Shown here: piece after piece, positions 10,633-19,979 of the stretch | Numbering within the stretch: position 1 is the first letter of the stretch | How the letters are laid out: every line of letters begins with the position of its first letter | Assembly: GCA_963697915.1 (NCBI GenBank) | Contig: OY969103.1 | Span: 744,001-808,000 of the forward strand | DNA length: 64,000 bases | Direction of reading: 5' to 3' | DNA from: VRUE01 sp963697915 | Lineage (GTDB): Bacteria > Actinomycetota > Thermoleophilia > Solirubrobacterales > 70-9 | Program-made: the position numbers and the translations under genes | The notes under the pieces: generated by a model | Databases searched by the model: none | What the model was told of the DNA's origin: nothing | Seen by the model: only the letters and a program-made list of their open reading frames with translations

Positions 10633-11853
10633 CTACGGGGGCCCAACCTCGTCGGCAGCCTCGCGCTCGGTAACGCGGCGTCCCGGGCTCCCACGCAGCG
10701 CGATCTCCAGCTCGAACCGCACATCGGGGTCGTCGAGCTGGTCGCCGAACAGCTCCTTGAGGCGGGCCGTTCGGTAGCGGGCGGTTTGGGGGTGGATGTG
10801 GAGCTCGCTGGCCATCGCGACCGCGTTGCCGGCGTGGCGGACGTAGGCGAGGGCGGTCTCGCGCATGCGAGTGGCGGCTTTCTCGGTGAGGGGGGCGAGC
10901 GGGGCGAGGCGGCGGGCGGCGATGCGGGCGGCGAGGGCGCGGCCCTCGAAGAGGAGGAGGTCGCTGAGCCGGTCATCGACGCGAATCGGCCCCGCCGTGT
11001 CGAGCGAGCCCGACTGGATCGCGCGCAGGGCGAGACGGGCGAGCGACCAGGAGGCAGGCAGATCGGCGGACGACCCGGTCGATCCAAGCGCCAGCGGCGC
11101 GGCGCGGGCAGCGCGGTTGAGGACCGCGGCGCGGCCGGGGCCCTCGGGGTCGCCGAGGACGATGCAGCCGACACCTTCGACCACCGCGACGAGGGAGTCC
11201 GCGGGCAAGCGCCCGACGACCGCGGTCAACCCCTCCTCGGGGCAGGCCAGGGCGGCGGCGCTGCGCGGAGGGTCCCAGCCGGCGAGGCGCGCCGCGGCGC
11301 GCCGGTCCGCCGCCTCGGCCGGCGGCTCGCGGACCAGCAGCTCGGCCAGCTCGCGGCGGCGCCGGCGGCGCTCGTCCTCGAGCTCGGACTGGGCCTCGGC
11401 GTAACCCTCGACCGAGTCGGCGGAGAGCTCGTCGATGTAGGCGAAGATCGCCTCGGCGAGGGCGCTCAGCACCTCGGCGTCGAGGTCGGCCGCGCGGGCG
11501 GCGGCGGCGAAGCGCCGCCAAGCGACCCGGGCCCCGACCCGGTAGGCGGCCTGCAGCGAGTCCAGGGTGCGGCCCTGGCGCAGCTCGCCGCGGCCGAGCC
11601 CGACGTAGACGTCGCGACCGACGCGGCCCACCTCGGGGTCGCGGATCAGGGCGACGAACTGACGCAGGGCCTCGCTGACGCCACGGCGCAGGCCGCGGCC
11701 GAAGCTGCCCTCCAGCGGGCGCGCGTAGCCGGGCACGTCGCGGGCGATCGCGGCGAGGATCTCGGCCGTTACCGCGTCGAGCTCGGGCTCGATCAGGTCG
11801 GCGACAGCCGCTGGGAGTCCGCGCCAGGGCTCATCGATGAGCGAATTTGTCAT
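10633..11853 (-). CDS. PucR/CdaR-type transcriptional regulator
   Basis: 406 residues. The N-terminal half is a helical sensor-like region (RsbRD-type) and the C-terminal ~60 residues are the PucR helix-turn-helix (AMASELHIHPQTARYRTARL, then KELFGDQLDDPDVRFEL). It is divergent from the acyl desaturase gene with an 79-base gap, suggesting it controls desaturation. A perfect dyad TTGTCA-N6-TGACAA overlaps its own start codon, consistent with autoregulation. A -35/-10 pair TTGGCG-N18-TATGAT on this strand would give a nearly leaderless mRNA. Confidence 0.9.
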   Translation of the reverse strand: MTNSLIDEPWRGLPAAVADLIEPELDAVTAEILAAIARDVPGYARPLEGSFGRGLRRGVSEALRQFVALIRDPEVGRVGRDVYVGLGRGELRQGRTLDSLQAAYRVGARVAWRRFAAAARAADLDAEVLSALAEAIFAYIDELSADSVEGYAEAQSELEDERRRRRRELAELLVREPPAEAADRRAAARLAGWDPPRSAAALACPEEGLTAVVGRLPADSLVAVVEGVGCIVLGDPEGPGRAAVLNRAARAAPLALGSTGSSADLPASWSLARLALRAIQSGSLDTAGPIRVDDRLSDLLLFEGRALAARIAARRLAPLAPLTEKAATRMRETALAYVRHAGNAVAMASELHIHPQTARYRTARLKELFGDQLDDPDVRFELEIALRGSPGRRVTEREAADEVGPP

Positions 11854-11864
11854 CTAATTGACAA
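11847..11864. promoter_or_regulatory. Dyad operator overlapping the PucR gene start
   Basis: TTGTCA (11847-11852) and TGACAA (11859-11864) form a perfect 6-6-6 dyad. It covers the PucR start codon (11851-11853) and lies in the 79-base divergent region shared with the desaturase. A bound dimer would block PucR transcription or translation start, and TTGACA at 11858-11863 could also act as a -35 box towards the desaturase. Confidence 0.5.
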
Positions 11865-11932
11865 AAATCATATCCAGATCTTGGGATACACGCCAAAACA
11901 TCTCAACTGAATCAGCGTAGCTTGTGGTCCCG

Positions 11933-12892
11933 ATGACCACCGCGACCAAAACGCGCCCCGTCCAGCCCGCCGCGACCGGGCAGCGACCGGAGCCGAGTGA
12001 CCACCACGAGATGGGTCGCGCCGAGAAGATCGTCAACCTCGGCGCCGTCGTCCTCCCCTTCGCCGCGGTGATCGCCGCCGCGGCGATGTTCTGGAACAGC
12101 CTGGTCACGCCGGCTGACCTGGCGATCGCCGCGGTGATGTACATGCTGACCGCGGTCGGGATCACGGTCGGGTTCCACCGCCTGCTCACCCACCGCTCCT
12201 TCCAGACCTCGAAGCCGGTCGAATACACCTTCGCCGTGCTCGGATCGATGGCGGTCCAGGGACCGGTGATCGCCTGGGTCGCCGACCATCGCAAGCATCA
12301 CGCCCACACCGACGAAGAGGGCGACCCGCATAGCCCCCACGTCGGTCACGGCGAGGGCGTGCGCGGCGTCGTCGCCGGCCTCTGGCACGCTCACACTGGG
12401 TGGCTCTTCTCCACCCAGGGGCGGGCCGACTGGAAGCGTTACGCGCCCGACCTCTACGAGGATTCCGGGATGCGTGCGATCAACCGCAACTTCGTGTGGC
12501 TGGTGCTGCTCAGCCTCGCCCTGCCGGCGCTTGCCGGGTACCTGGTCAGCGGCAGCCTGGCAGGCGCGGCTACGGGCCTGCTGTGGGGCGGCCTGGTGCG
12601 GATCTTCTTCGTCCACCACATCACCTGGAGCGTCAACTCGGTGTGCCACTTCCTCGGCAGCAGGCGGTTCGACACCGACGATCACTCCACCAACGTCTTC
12701 TGGCTGGCACTGCCCTCGCTGGGCGAGTCCTGGCACCACAACCACCACGCCTTCCCTCGCTCGGCGGTACACGGGCTGAAGCGCTGGGAGCTCGACCCCT
12801 CCGCACTGATCATCACCGCGATGGAGAAGGTCGGGCTCGCCCGCAACGTGGTTCGCATCTCACCTGAGCGCCAGGCGGAACGCGCCGCCTGA
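11933..12892 (+). CDS. Membrane acyl-CoA (delta-9 type) fatty acid desaturase
   Basis: 319 residues from ATG 11933 (GTG at 11924 would add three). It has the three histidine boxes of acyl-CoA desaturases: HRLLTHRSF near residue 87, HRKHHAHTD near residue 123 and HHNHHAFPRSA near residue 270, with four membrane helices. It introduces a cis double bond into membrane acyl chains using O2 and electrons from ferredoxin or a reductase. It is divergent from a PucR regulator that probably controls it. The large stem-loop at 12911-12966 follows the gene. Confidence 0.95.
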   Translation: MTTATKTRPVQPAATGQRPEPSDHHEMGRAEKIVNLGAVVLPFAAVIAAAAMFWNSLVTPADLAIAAVMYMLTAVGITVGFHRLLTHRSFQTSKPVEYTFAVLGSMAVQGPVIAWVADHRKHHAHTDEEGDPHSPHVGHGEGVRGVVAGLWHAHTGWLFSTQGRADWKRYAPDLYEDSGMRAINRNFVWLVLLSLALPALAGYLVSGSLAGAATGLLWGGLVRIFFVHHITWSVNSVCHFLGSRRFDTDDHSTNVFWLALPSLGESWHHNHHAFPRSAVHGLKRWELDPSALIITAMEKVGLARNVVRISPERQAERAA

Positions 12893-12910
12893 TCCCACCT
12901 CGAGCCCGAG

Positions 12911-12966
12911 GTGTGTGCAAATAGTCAGGTCCGGGTAGGCCAATGTGGCCACCTACTTGCACACAC
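12911..12966 (+). terminator. Long stem-loop downstream of the desaturase
   Basis: Outer arms GTGTGTGCAAATAG (12911-12924) and CTACTTGCACACAC (12953-12966) pair over 14 bp with one mismatch. Inside is a second hairpin, GGTAGGCCA-ATG-TGGCCACC. It starts 19 bases after the desaturase stop. There is no T-run, so it may be a 3' end stabiliser or a leader structure of the next gene. Confidence 0.45.
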
Positions 12967-13052
12967 TCACTGTGGACTGTGCGACACTGCGGTTCGCAAT
13001 TAGTTCTTACCAGTAGTCCGGTACGCCACAGGCGACCGGCGAAAGGAACCAG

Positions 13053-13442
13053 ATGCCAAGCACCACCCACGTACTCGACGAGGCTCGCGACCTGGTCAAG
13101 AAGCGCCTTGCCGAGCTGGACGACGAGCGCAAGCGCCTCGAGCGCGCCCTCTCCGAGCTGGGCGGCAAAGCCACCAGCGGCCGTGGCGGTCGCCGGCCGG
13201 GCCGCCCCCGCGGCTCGAGCGCCGGCTCGGGCTCCAAAGCCGCGCCGAAACGCCGGCGCCGCCGCAAAGGGACCCGTGCCGACCAGGCCGTCGCCCTGGT
13301 CGAGGGCAACCCCGGCATCAGCGCCTCGGAGATCGCCACGACGATGAAAATCAAGCCCAACTACCTCTACCGGGTCCTCGGTGACCTCGAGAAAGAGGGA
13401 CGGGTAACGAAGAAAGGTCGTCAGTACTTCCCGGCCAAATAG
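13053..13442 (+). CDS. AT-hook and winged-helix DNA-binding protein
   Basis: 129 residues in three parts: an N-terminal coiled coil (about residues 5-40, LVKKRLAELDDERKRLERAL), a very basic middle with an AT-hook core (RRPGRPRG) and RRRRRKG, and a C-terminal winged helix (QAVALVEGNPGISASEIATT, then NYLYRVLGDLEKEGRV). This suggests a nucleoid-associated or regulatory DNA-binding protein of dimers. It has no operon partner: a long leader lies upstream and a strong terminator downstream. A named family was not recognised. Confidence 0.85.
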   Translation: MPSTTHVLDEARDLVKKRLAELDDERKRLERALSELGGKATSGRGGRRPGRPRGSSAGSGSKAAPKRRRRRKGTRADQAVALVEGNPGISASEIATTMKIKPNYLYRVLGDLEKEGRVTKKGRQYFPAK

Positions 13443-13463
13443 GGCCCGCGGAGACGACTGCTG

Positions 13464-13495
13464 AAGAGGCCGGCCCGGTGGGCCGGCCTCTTTGC
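13464..13495. terminator. Intrinsic terminator between convergent genes
   Basis: AAGAGGCCGGCCC and GGGCCGGCCTCTT form a 13-bp perfect stem with a 3-base loop followed by TTTGCGTT on the plus strand. It lies between the winged-helix gene (+) and mdh (-), and its A-rich left flank allows weak function on the minus strand. Confidence 0.85.
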
Positions 13496-13503
13496 GTTAC
13501 GGC

Positions 13504-14490
<987 letters not shown>

Positions 14491-14526
14491 AGATTCGTCT
14501 CCTGAAGTCGTGGGTTGGGTGGCGCC

Positions 14527-15747
14527 CTAGGACGCCATAGCGCGTTGCAGGCGCTCGTCGATAGCGGCGAGGAACTCCTGCGTGGTGAGGTACTGCTGGT
14601 CAGGCCCGACCAGCAGGGCCAAGTCTTTGGTCATCTTGCCGCTCTCGACCGTCTCGATGCAGACCTGCTCCAGTGTCGCGGCGAACCGCGCGACATCGGG
14701 GGTCTCGTCGAGGCGACCGCGCGCGGCGAGGCCGCGGGTCCAGGCGAAGATCGAGGCGATCGGGTTGGTCGAGGTCGGCTTGCCCTCCTGGTGCTGGCGG
14801 TAGTGACGGGTGACGGTGCCGTGTGCCGCCTCGGCCTCGACCGTCTTGCCATCGGGGCTCATCAGCACGCTGGTCATCAACCCGAGCGAGCCGAACCCCT
14901 GGGCGACGGTGTCTGACTGCACGTCCCCATCGTAGTTCTTGCAGGCCCACACGTAACCGCCTTCCCACTTCATCGCGGCGGCGACCATGTCGTCGATCAA
15001 GCGGTGTTCGTAGGAGATCCCTTTGGCCTCGAACTCGGTGCGGAACTCAGCCTCGTAGACCTCGGCGAAGATGTCCTTGAAGCGGCCGTCATAGCGCTTC
15101 ATGATCGTGTTCTTGGTCGAGAGGTAGACCGGGTAGCCACGCTCGAGGCCGTAGCGCATCGAGGCGCGGGCGAAGTCGCGGATCGAGTCGTCGAGGTTGT
15201 ACATCGCCATCGCGATGCCGCCGCTGGGGAAGTCGTAGACGTCGAGCTCGACCGGCGCGTCGCCGTTCTTCGGCGTGTAGGTGAGGGTCAGCGTCCCCTC
15301 GCCCGGGACGACCATGTCGGTGGCCCGGTACTGGTCACCGAAGGCGTGGCGGCCGATCACGATCGGCTTGGTCCAGCCCGGCACCAGGCGCGGGATGTTC
15401 GAGATCACGATCGGCTCGCGGAAGATGACGCCGCCGAGGATGTTGCGGATCGTGCCGTTGGGCGAGCGGTACATCTCCTTGAGGCCGAACTCCTCGACCC
15501 GCGCCTCGTCGGGCGTGATCGTCGCGCACTTGACGCCGACCCCGTGCTGCTTGATCGCTTCCGCCGCCTCCACCGTGATCCGGTCTTCGGTGGCGTCGCG
15601 GCTCTCGATGCCGAGGTCGAAGTAGACGAGCTCGGCGTCGAGGTAGGGGAGGATCAGCTGCTCTTTGATGAACGACCAGATGATCCGGGTCATCTCGTCG
15701 CCGTCGAGCTCAACGACGGGGTTTTTCACAGCGATCTTCGCGGCCAT
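14527..15747 (-). CDS. icd: NADP-dependent isocitrate dehydrogenase (homodimeric, eukaryote-like)
   Basis: 406 residues from ATG 15747, beginning MAAKIAVKNPVVELDGDEMT, which is the usual N-terminus of the ~400-residue dimeric NADP-IDH subfamily. Conserved stretches include YRSPNGTIRNILGG (substrate-binding Ser), GRHAFGDQYRATD and TLEAAHGTVTRHYRQH-like EAEAAHGTVTRHYRQH. It decarboxylates isocitrate to 2-oxoglutarate. Longer upstream starts would overlap the divergent acyl-CoA dehydrogenase gene and lack homology. Only 36 bases separate it from that gene, so the promoters are overlapping. Confidence 0.97.
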   Translation of the reverse strand: MAAKIAVKNPVVELDGDEMTRIIWSFIKEQLILPYLDAELVYFDLGIESRDATEDRITVEAAEAIKQHGVGVKCATITPDEARVEEFGLKEMYRSPNGTIRNILGGVIFREPIVISNIPRLVPGWTKPIVIGRHAFGDQYRATDMVVPGEGTLTLTYTPKNGDAPVELDVYDFPSGGIAMAMYNLDDSIRDFARASMRYGLERGYPVYLSTKNTIMKRYDGRFKDIFAEVYEAEFRTEFEAKGISYEHRLIDDMVAAAMKWEGGYVWACKNYDGDVQSDTVAQGFGSLGLMTSVLMSPDGKTVEAEAAHGTVTRHYRQHQEGKPTSTNPIASIFAWTRGLAARGRLDETPDVARFAATLEQVCIETVESGKMTKDLALLVGPDQQYLTTQEFLAAIDERLQRAMAS

Positions 15748-15783
15748 CGGCGCGGCGATGCTATCGATGCGACAATCTGGGCG

Positions 15784-17445
15784 ATGGCAACGGTCGAGCG
15801 CCAGTCCGGGACCCATGAGGTCTTCAACCAGGCGCCGCCCCTCGAGAACTACAACACGTTCGACGCCGACCGCCCACTGCGCGAGGCGCTGCAGCGCGAG
15901 GGAGGCGGCTGGGCTGAGGAGCGTGCCCGCGAGCTGGGCGCGATCGCCGGCTCCGCGCAGACGATCCGCTGGGGTTTCGAAGCGAACGAGAAGAAGCCCC
16001 AACTGCGCACCCACGATCGCTACGGCAACCGCATCGACGAGGTCGAGTTCGACCCCTCCTGGCACGAACTGATGCGGATCGGCGTCGACTACGGCCTGCA
16101 CGCCTCGCCCTGGCGCGAGCCGGGCCCCGGCGCCCACGTCGCCCGGGCGACGATGTTCATGCTGCTGATGCAGGCCGAGAGCGGCGTCGGCTGCCCGCTC
16201 TCGATGACCTACTCGGCGATCCCCGCCCTGCGCGCGCAGCCCGAGCTGGCCGCGGAGTGGGAGGCGCGCTTCCTCTCACTCGACTACGACGAGCGCTCGC
16301 TGCCCGCCGAGCGCAAGCGCGGCGCCCTCTGCGGGATGGCGATGACCGAGAAGCAGGGCGGCTCCGACGTGCGCGCCAACACCACCGCGGCCCGGCCGCT
16401 GAACGGCGGCGGGCCGGGCGCCGAGTACGAGCTCGTCGGCCACAAGTGGTTCTGCTCGGCGCCGATGTGCGACGCCTTCCTCGTCCTCGCCCAGACCGAC
16501 GCCGGCATCTCCTGCTTCCTGATGCCGCGCTGGACCCCGGACGGCGAGCGCAACGCCTTCCACGTCCAGCGCCTCAAGGACAAGCTCGGCAACCGCTCCA
16601 ACGCCTCCAGCGAGGTCGAGTTCCGGGGCGCCTGGGCCCGCCTCATCGGCGAGGAGGGCCGCGGCGTGCCGACGATCATCGAGATGGTCAACCACACCCG
16701 GCTCGACTGCGTGATCGGCGCCGCCACCGGCTACCGGGCCGGAGTCGTGCAGGCGCTCAACCACACCGCGCATCGCGCCGCCTTCGGCGCCACGCTGATC
16801 GAGCAGCCGCTGATGCGCAACGTGCTCGCCGACCTCTGCGTCGAGTCGGAGGCGGCGACGATCGCCGCCCTGCGGCTGGCCCGCTCCTACGACGAGGTCG
16901 CCGCCGGCGACGCGGACGCGGTCGAGTTCCGCCGCCTCGCCAACGCGGTGCTCAAGTACTGGATGTGCAAGCGGGCGCCGTCGCACGCGGTCGAGTGCCT
17001 CGAGTGCCTGGGCGGCAACGGCTACGTCGAGGACTCGGGCCTGCCGCGCCTCTACCGCGAGGCGCCGCTGGCCTCGATCTGGGAGGGCTCGGGCAACGTC
17101 CAGTGCCTCGACGTGCTGCGGGCGATGGTCAAGAACCCGGCCTCGGTCGATGCCTTCTTCGCCGAGGTCCTGGAGGGCGCCGAGCCGCGCCTCGACTCCT
17201 TCGTCTCGGCGCTGCGGGCCGAGATCCCCGGCGACGTCGAGACGATCCAGACCCGCGCCCGCGGCATCGTCGAGCGCATGGCCCTCGCCCTACAGGCCTC
17301 GCTGCTGGTCCGCTACGGCGACCCGGCGAGCGCCGACGCCTTCTGCGCCTCGCGCCTCTCCGGGGAATGGGGCCACGCCTTCGGCACCCTCCCCGCGAGC
17401 ACCGACTTCAGCAGGATCATCGACCGGCACATGCCCGTCGCCTGA
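15784..17445 (+). CDS. AidB-like acyl-CoA dehydrogenase family protein
   Basis: 553 residues, the length of the AidB branch rather than the ~380 of ordinary acyl-CoA dehydrogenases. Typical blocks are NQAPPLENYNTFDADRPL at the N-terminus, MTEKQGGSDVRANTT (FAD/substrate region), LDCVIGAATGYRAGV and the C-terminal ECLGGNGYVEDSGLPRLYRE with WEGSGNVQCLDVLRA. AidB binds DNA and protects it from alkylation in E. coli, while related proteins act on branched acyl-CoA; which role applies here cannot be decided. It is divergent from icd. Confidence 0.93.
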   Translation: MATVERQSGTHEVFNQAPPLENYNTFDADRPLREALQREGGGWAEERARELGAIAGSAQTIRWGFEANEKKPQLRTHDRYGNRIDEVEFDPSWHELMRIGVDYGLHASPWREPGPGAHVARATMFMLLMQAESGVGCPLSMTYSAIPALRAQPELAAEWEARFLSLDYDERSLPAERKRGALCGMAMTEKQGGSDVRANTTAARPLNGGGPGAEYELVGHKWFCSAPMCDAFLVLAQTDAGISCFLMPRWTPDGERNAFHVQRLKDKLGNRSNASSEVEFRGAWARLIGEEGRGVPTIIEMVNHTRLDCVIGAATGYRAGVVQALNHTAHRAAFGATLIEQPLMRNVLADLCVESEAATIAALRLARSYDEVAAGDADAVEFRRLANAVLKYWMCKRAPSHAVECLECLGGNGYVEDSGLPRLYREAPLASIWEGSGNVQCLDVLRAMVKNPASVDAFFAEVLEGAEPRLDSFVSALRAEIPGDVETIQTRARGIVERMALALQASLLVRYGDPASADAFCASRLSGEWGHAFGTLPASTDFSRIIDRHMPVA

Positions 17446-17460
17446 ACCCTGGCTTCCCCG

Positions 17461-18627
17461 TCAGATGGCGTCCCTGAGGGCGCGACCTACTTGCTCGGCG
17501 GTAACCACGCCGGAGAGGCGGCCCTCGGCGTCGACCGCCATCACCGCGCCGAAGCGGCGCATCGTGCGGTTGGCGAGCAGGGTGTCGAGCGGCGCGTCCT
17601 CGGAGATGTGGAATGTGCCGTCGTCGCTGTCGCTCTCGACCAGTTCGCCGATCAGGGCTGTGGCGCGCGAGGTCTCGGGCACCTGGTCGGCGCTGTCGCG
17701 GATCACCAGGCCCTTGAAGCGGTGCGCGGCGTCGACCACCGGGAACCACGACCAGCGGTAGCGCAGGAAGTACTCGTCGAGCGCCTGCTCGACGCTGAGG
17801 TCACCGGGGATCGCAACCGGTTCGCGATCCATCACGTCGGCGACGCGCTTGCCCTCGATCGGGGCGGTGATCTTGGTCTGGGCCGCGGCGGCGCGGGCCG
17901 AGCCGTTGATCACCATCCCGATCAGCGCCAGCCAGACGCCGGCGAAGACGTCGCCGGTGAAGACCAGGAGGAGGCCGCCGCCGATGAAGAGGTAGGCGAA
18001 GACGCGGCCGAGGCCGGCGGCAAAGCGGGTCGCCGAGCCGCGGTCACCAGTCCGCCACCAGGCGAGCGCCCGGACGATCCGGCCGCCGTCCATCGGGAAG
18101 GCGGGCAGCAGGTTGAAGACGAGGACGAGGAAGTTGATCGAGGCGAGCCAGGCGACCATCGCCATCACCCCGGAAACGCCCGAGTCCTTTTCGATCAGAA
18201 CCGCCTTCCAGTAGCCGTCGGCGCCGGCGGCGAGCAAGCCGACCGCGGTGAGGACGGCGACGATCGCCAGCGTCACCAGGGGGCCGGCGACCGCGACCTC
18301 GAACTCCGTCTTCGGCGAGTCCGTCTCACGGTCCATCCGCGCCATCCCGCCGAAGACCCAGAGCTGGATGCTGGAGATGCCGATCCCGTTGCGCAGGGCG
18401 ACCAGCGCGTGGCCGAGCTCGTGCAGGACGATCGAGCCGAAGAAGCCGGCGGCGCTGATCACCGCGAGCAGGAACGGGGTCGAGGAGGAGCTGCTCTCGC
18501 CCAGCACGTCGCCGTAGAACTGCGAGAGCCAGAAGATGACGATGAAGAGGATCAGGAACCACGACCAGTCGACCGCGATGCGGATCCCGCGCACGTGGAA
18601 GAGGGTGATTGAGCTGCCGCCGAACAT
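17461..18627 (-). CDS. Site-2 protease family (M50B) zinc metalloprotease with CBS domains
   Basis: 388 residues from ATG 18627. Intramembrane protease: HELGHA (zinc ligands and catalytic Glu) is in the second helix near residue 71, and the third zinc ligand is the Asp of FPMDGGRIVRAL. The C-terminal ~130 residues hold two CBS motifs (ADVMDREPVAIPGD and SRATALIGELVESD onward), as in the Rip3 group. It may cleave an anti-sigma factor or regulatory peptide in response to a ligand bound by CBS. A GTG at 18690 would extend the N-terminus by 21 residues but lacks homology to the family start. Confidence 0.92.
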   Translation of the reverse strand: MFGGSSITLFHVRGIRIAVDWSWFLILFIVIFWLSQFYGDVLGESSSSSTPFLLAVISAAGFFGSIVLHELGHALVALRNGIGISSIQLWVFGGMARMDRETDSPKTEFEVAVAGPLVTLAIVAVLTAVGLLAAGADGYWKAVLIEKDSGVSGVMAMVAWLASINFLVLVFNLLPAFPMDGGRIVRALAWWRTGDRGSATRFAAGLGRVFAYLFIGGGLLLVFTGDVFAGVWLALIGMVINGSARAAAAQTKITAPIEGKRVADVMDREPVAIPGDLSVEQALDEYFLRYRWSWFPVVDAAHRFKGLVIRDSADQVPETSRATALIGELVESDSDDGTFHISEDAPLDTLLANRTMRRFGAVMAVDAEGRLSGVVTAEQVGRALRDAI

Positions 18628-18707
18628 CTGACCCCATGGTATGGGCAGCGGTCGCGGGCGCGGCCGGAACCATAGGTCGTGTCTCGGCACGGTAGGGTCA
18701 CGTTCTT

Positions 18708-19883
18708 ATGGGGGGTGACCAGGACTACCTGCGCACACAGCTCGAGCAGCTCGAGCAGATCGACCGGCCCTCGGCGTCGGAGGGCGAACGCCGCGCCGCC
18801 GAGTGGCTCGTCGCCCGCTTCGCCGAGCTCGGCGCCGAGGCGCGGATCGAGGCCGAGCCCGCCCACGGCACCTACTGGTGGCCGCTGGGGCTCGGCGCCG
18901 CCCTGGGGGCGCTGAGCGGGATCCTCGCCCTGCGCGGGCGGCGGCTGCTGGGTGCGCTGATCGGCGCGATCGGCGGCGCCGGGATCGCCGACGACTTCCC
19001 ACCCGGCAAGCGCCGCCTGCGCCGGCCGCTGCCGACCCGCACCGCCTACAACGTCGTCTGCGAGCTGGGACCCGCTGACGCCGAGCGCACGATGGTCGTC
19101 GTCGCCCACCACGACGCCGCCCACGCCGGGCTCGTCTTCCACCCGGCGCTGCCCAAGATCGCCGACCGGCTCGGCCTGGTCGAGGGCCAGGACACCAGCC
19201 CGGCGCTGATGGCGCCGGTGATCGGCGGGCCGATCCTCGCCGCGCTCGGCGCCCTCACCGGCCGCCGCCTGCTCTCCAGGATCGGCATCGTCCTCGGCCT
19301 CGGATCCGCCGCGGCGATGGCCGACATCGGCCTGCGCAAGGTCGTCCCCGGCGCCAACGACAACGGCACCGGCGTCGTCGCCCTGCTCGCCCTCGCCCGC
19401 AACCTGATCGAGGAGCCACCCGAGGACCTGCGCGTGATCCTGCTCTCGGCCGGCGCCGAGGAGTCCTTCAGCGAGGGGATCAAGGCCTTCGGCGAGCGCC
19501 ACTTCCATGAGCTGCCGCGGGAGAGCACCTTCTTCCTCGCGGTCGACTCGATCGGCTCCCCCCACCTGCTCGTCCTGCGCGGCGAGGGCTTCCTGAAGAT
19601 GCACGAGTACCCGCCCCGGGCGCTCGCCCTCTTCGACGGCCTCGCCGAGGAGCTCGGCATCTGGCTCTACCCCAACCTGCGCCTGCACAACGGCACCGAC
19701 GGGCTCGAGTCGCTGGCGGCGGGATACGAGACCGCGACCCTGCTCAGCTGCACCGACCTCAAGCAGCCGGCCAACTACCACTGGCCCAACGACGTCTCCG
19801 AGGGCGTCGACTTCGACAGCGTCGCCGACGGCATCCGCCTGATCGAGGCCGCCGTGCGGCGCCTCGACCAGCGCTGGCTCTGA
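18708..19883 (+). CDS. M28-family zinc peptidase with inserted membrane segments
   Basis: 391 residues. The metal-binding residues of M28 aminopeptidases are visible: VVVAHHDAAHAG, then GANDNGTGVVALLALAR, SAGAEESFSEGIKAFGER (catalytic Glu pair) and the late HNGTDGLESL. Unusually, two hydrophobic segments interrupt the catalytic domain: about residues 65-95 (GLGAALGALSGILALRGRR and following) and 165-205 (VIGGPILAALGALTGRRLL and following), suggesting a membrane-attached peptidase. It is followed by two hairpins before sdhA. Confidence 0.85.
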   Translation: MGGDQDYLRTQLEQLEQIDRPSASEGERRAAEWLVARFAELGAEARIEAEPAHGTYWWPLGLGAALGALSGILALRGRRLLGALIGAIGGAGIADDFPPGKRRLRRPLPTRTAYNVVCELGPADAERTMVVVAHHDAAHAGLVFHPALPKIADRLGLVEGQDTSPALMAPVIGGPILAALGALTGRRLLSRIGIVLGLGSAAAMADIGLRKVVPGANDNGTGVVALLALARNLIEEPPEDLRVILLSAGAEESFSEGIKAFGERHFHELPRESTFFLAVDSIGSPHLLVLRGEGFLKMHEYPPRALALFDGLAEELGIWLYPNLRLHNGTDGLESLAAGYETATLLSCTDLKQPANYHWPNDVSEGVDFDSVADGIRLIEAAVRRLDQRWL

Positions 19884-19886
19884 GTC

Positions 19887-19929
19887 GACGGGCCTACAAC
19901 GCGGGCCTATCCGACGTTTGAGGCCCGTC
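19887..19929 (+). terminator. Hairpin after M28 peptidase gene containing a dispersed 22-base repeat
   Basis: GACGGGCCT (19887-19895) pairs with AGGCCCGTC (19921-19929), beginning four bases after the stop. The right arm and flank (19912-19933) are the exact inverse of 3305-3326, which lies in another 3' hairpin 16.6 kb away. Confidence 0.5.
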
Positions 19930-19933
19930 GGCG

Positions 19934-19957
19934 AAATCCGACTGCGGGGTCGGATTT
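19934..19957 (+). terminator. Second hairpin upstream of sdhA
   Basis: AAATCCGAC and GTCGGATTT form a 9-bp perfect stem with a 6-base GC-rich loop, ending in TTT, 22 bases before the sdhA start. It can terminate read-through from the peptidase gene or be part of the sdh leader. Confidence 0.5.
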
Positions 19958-19979
19958 CAGCGCTATAGAGTCCGCGCCC

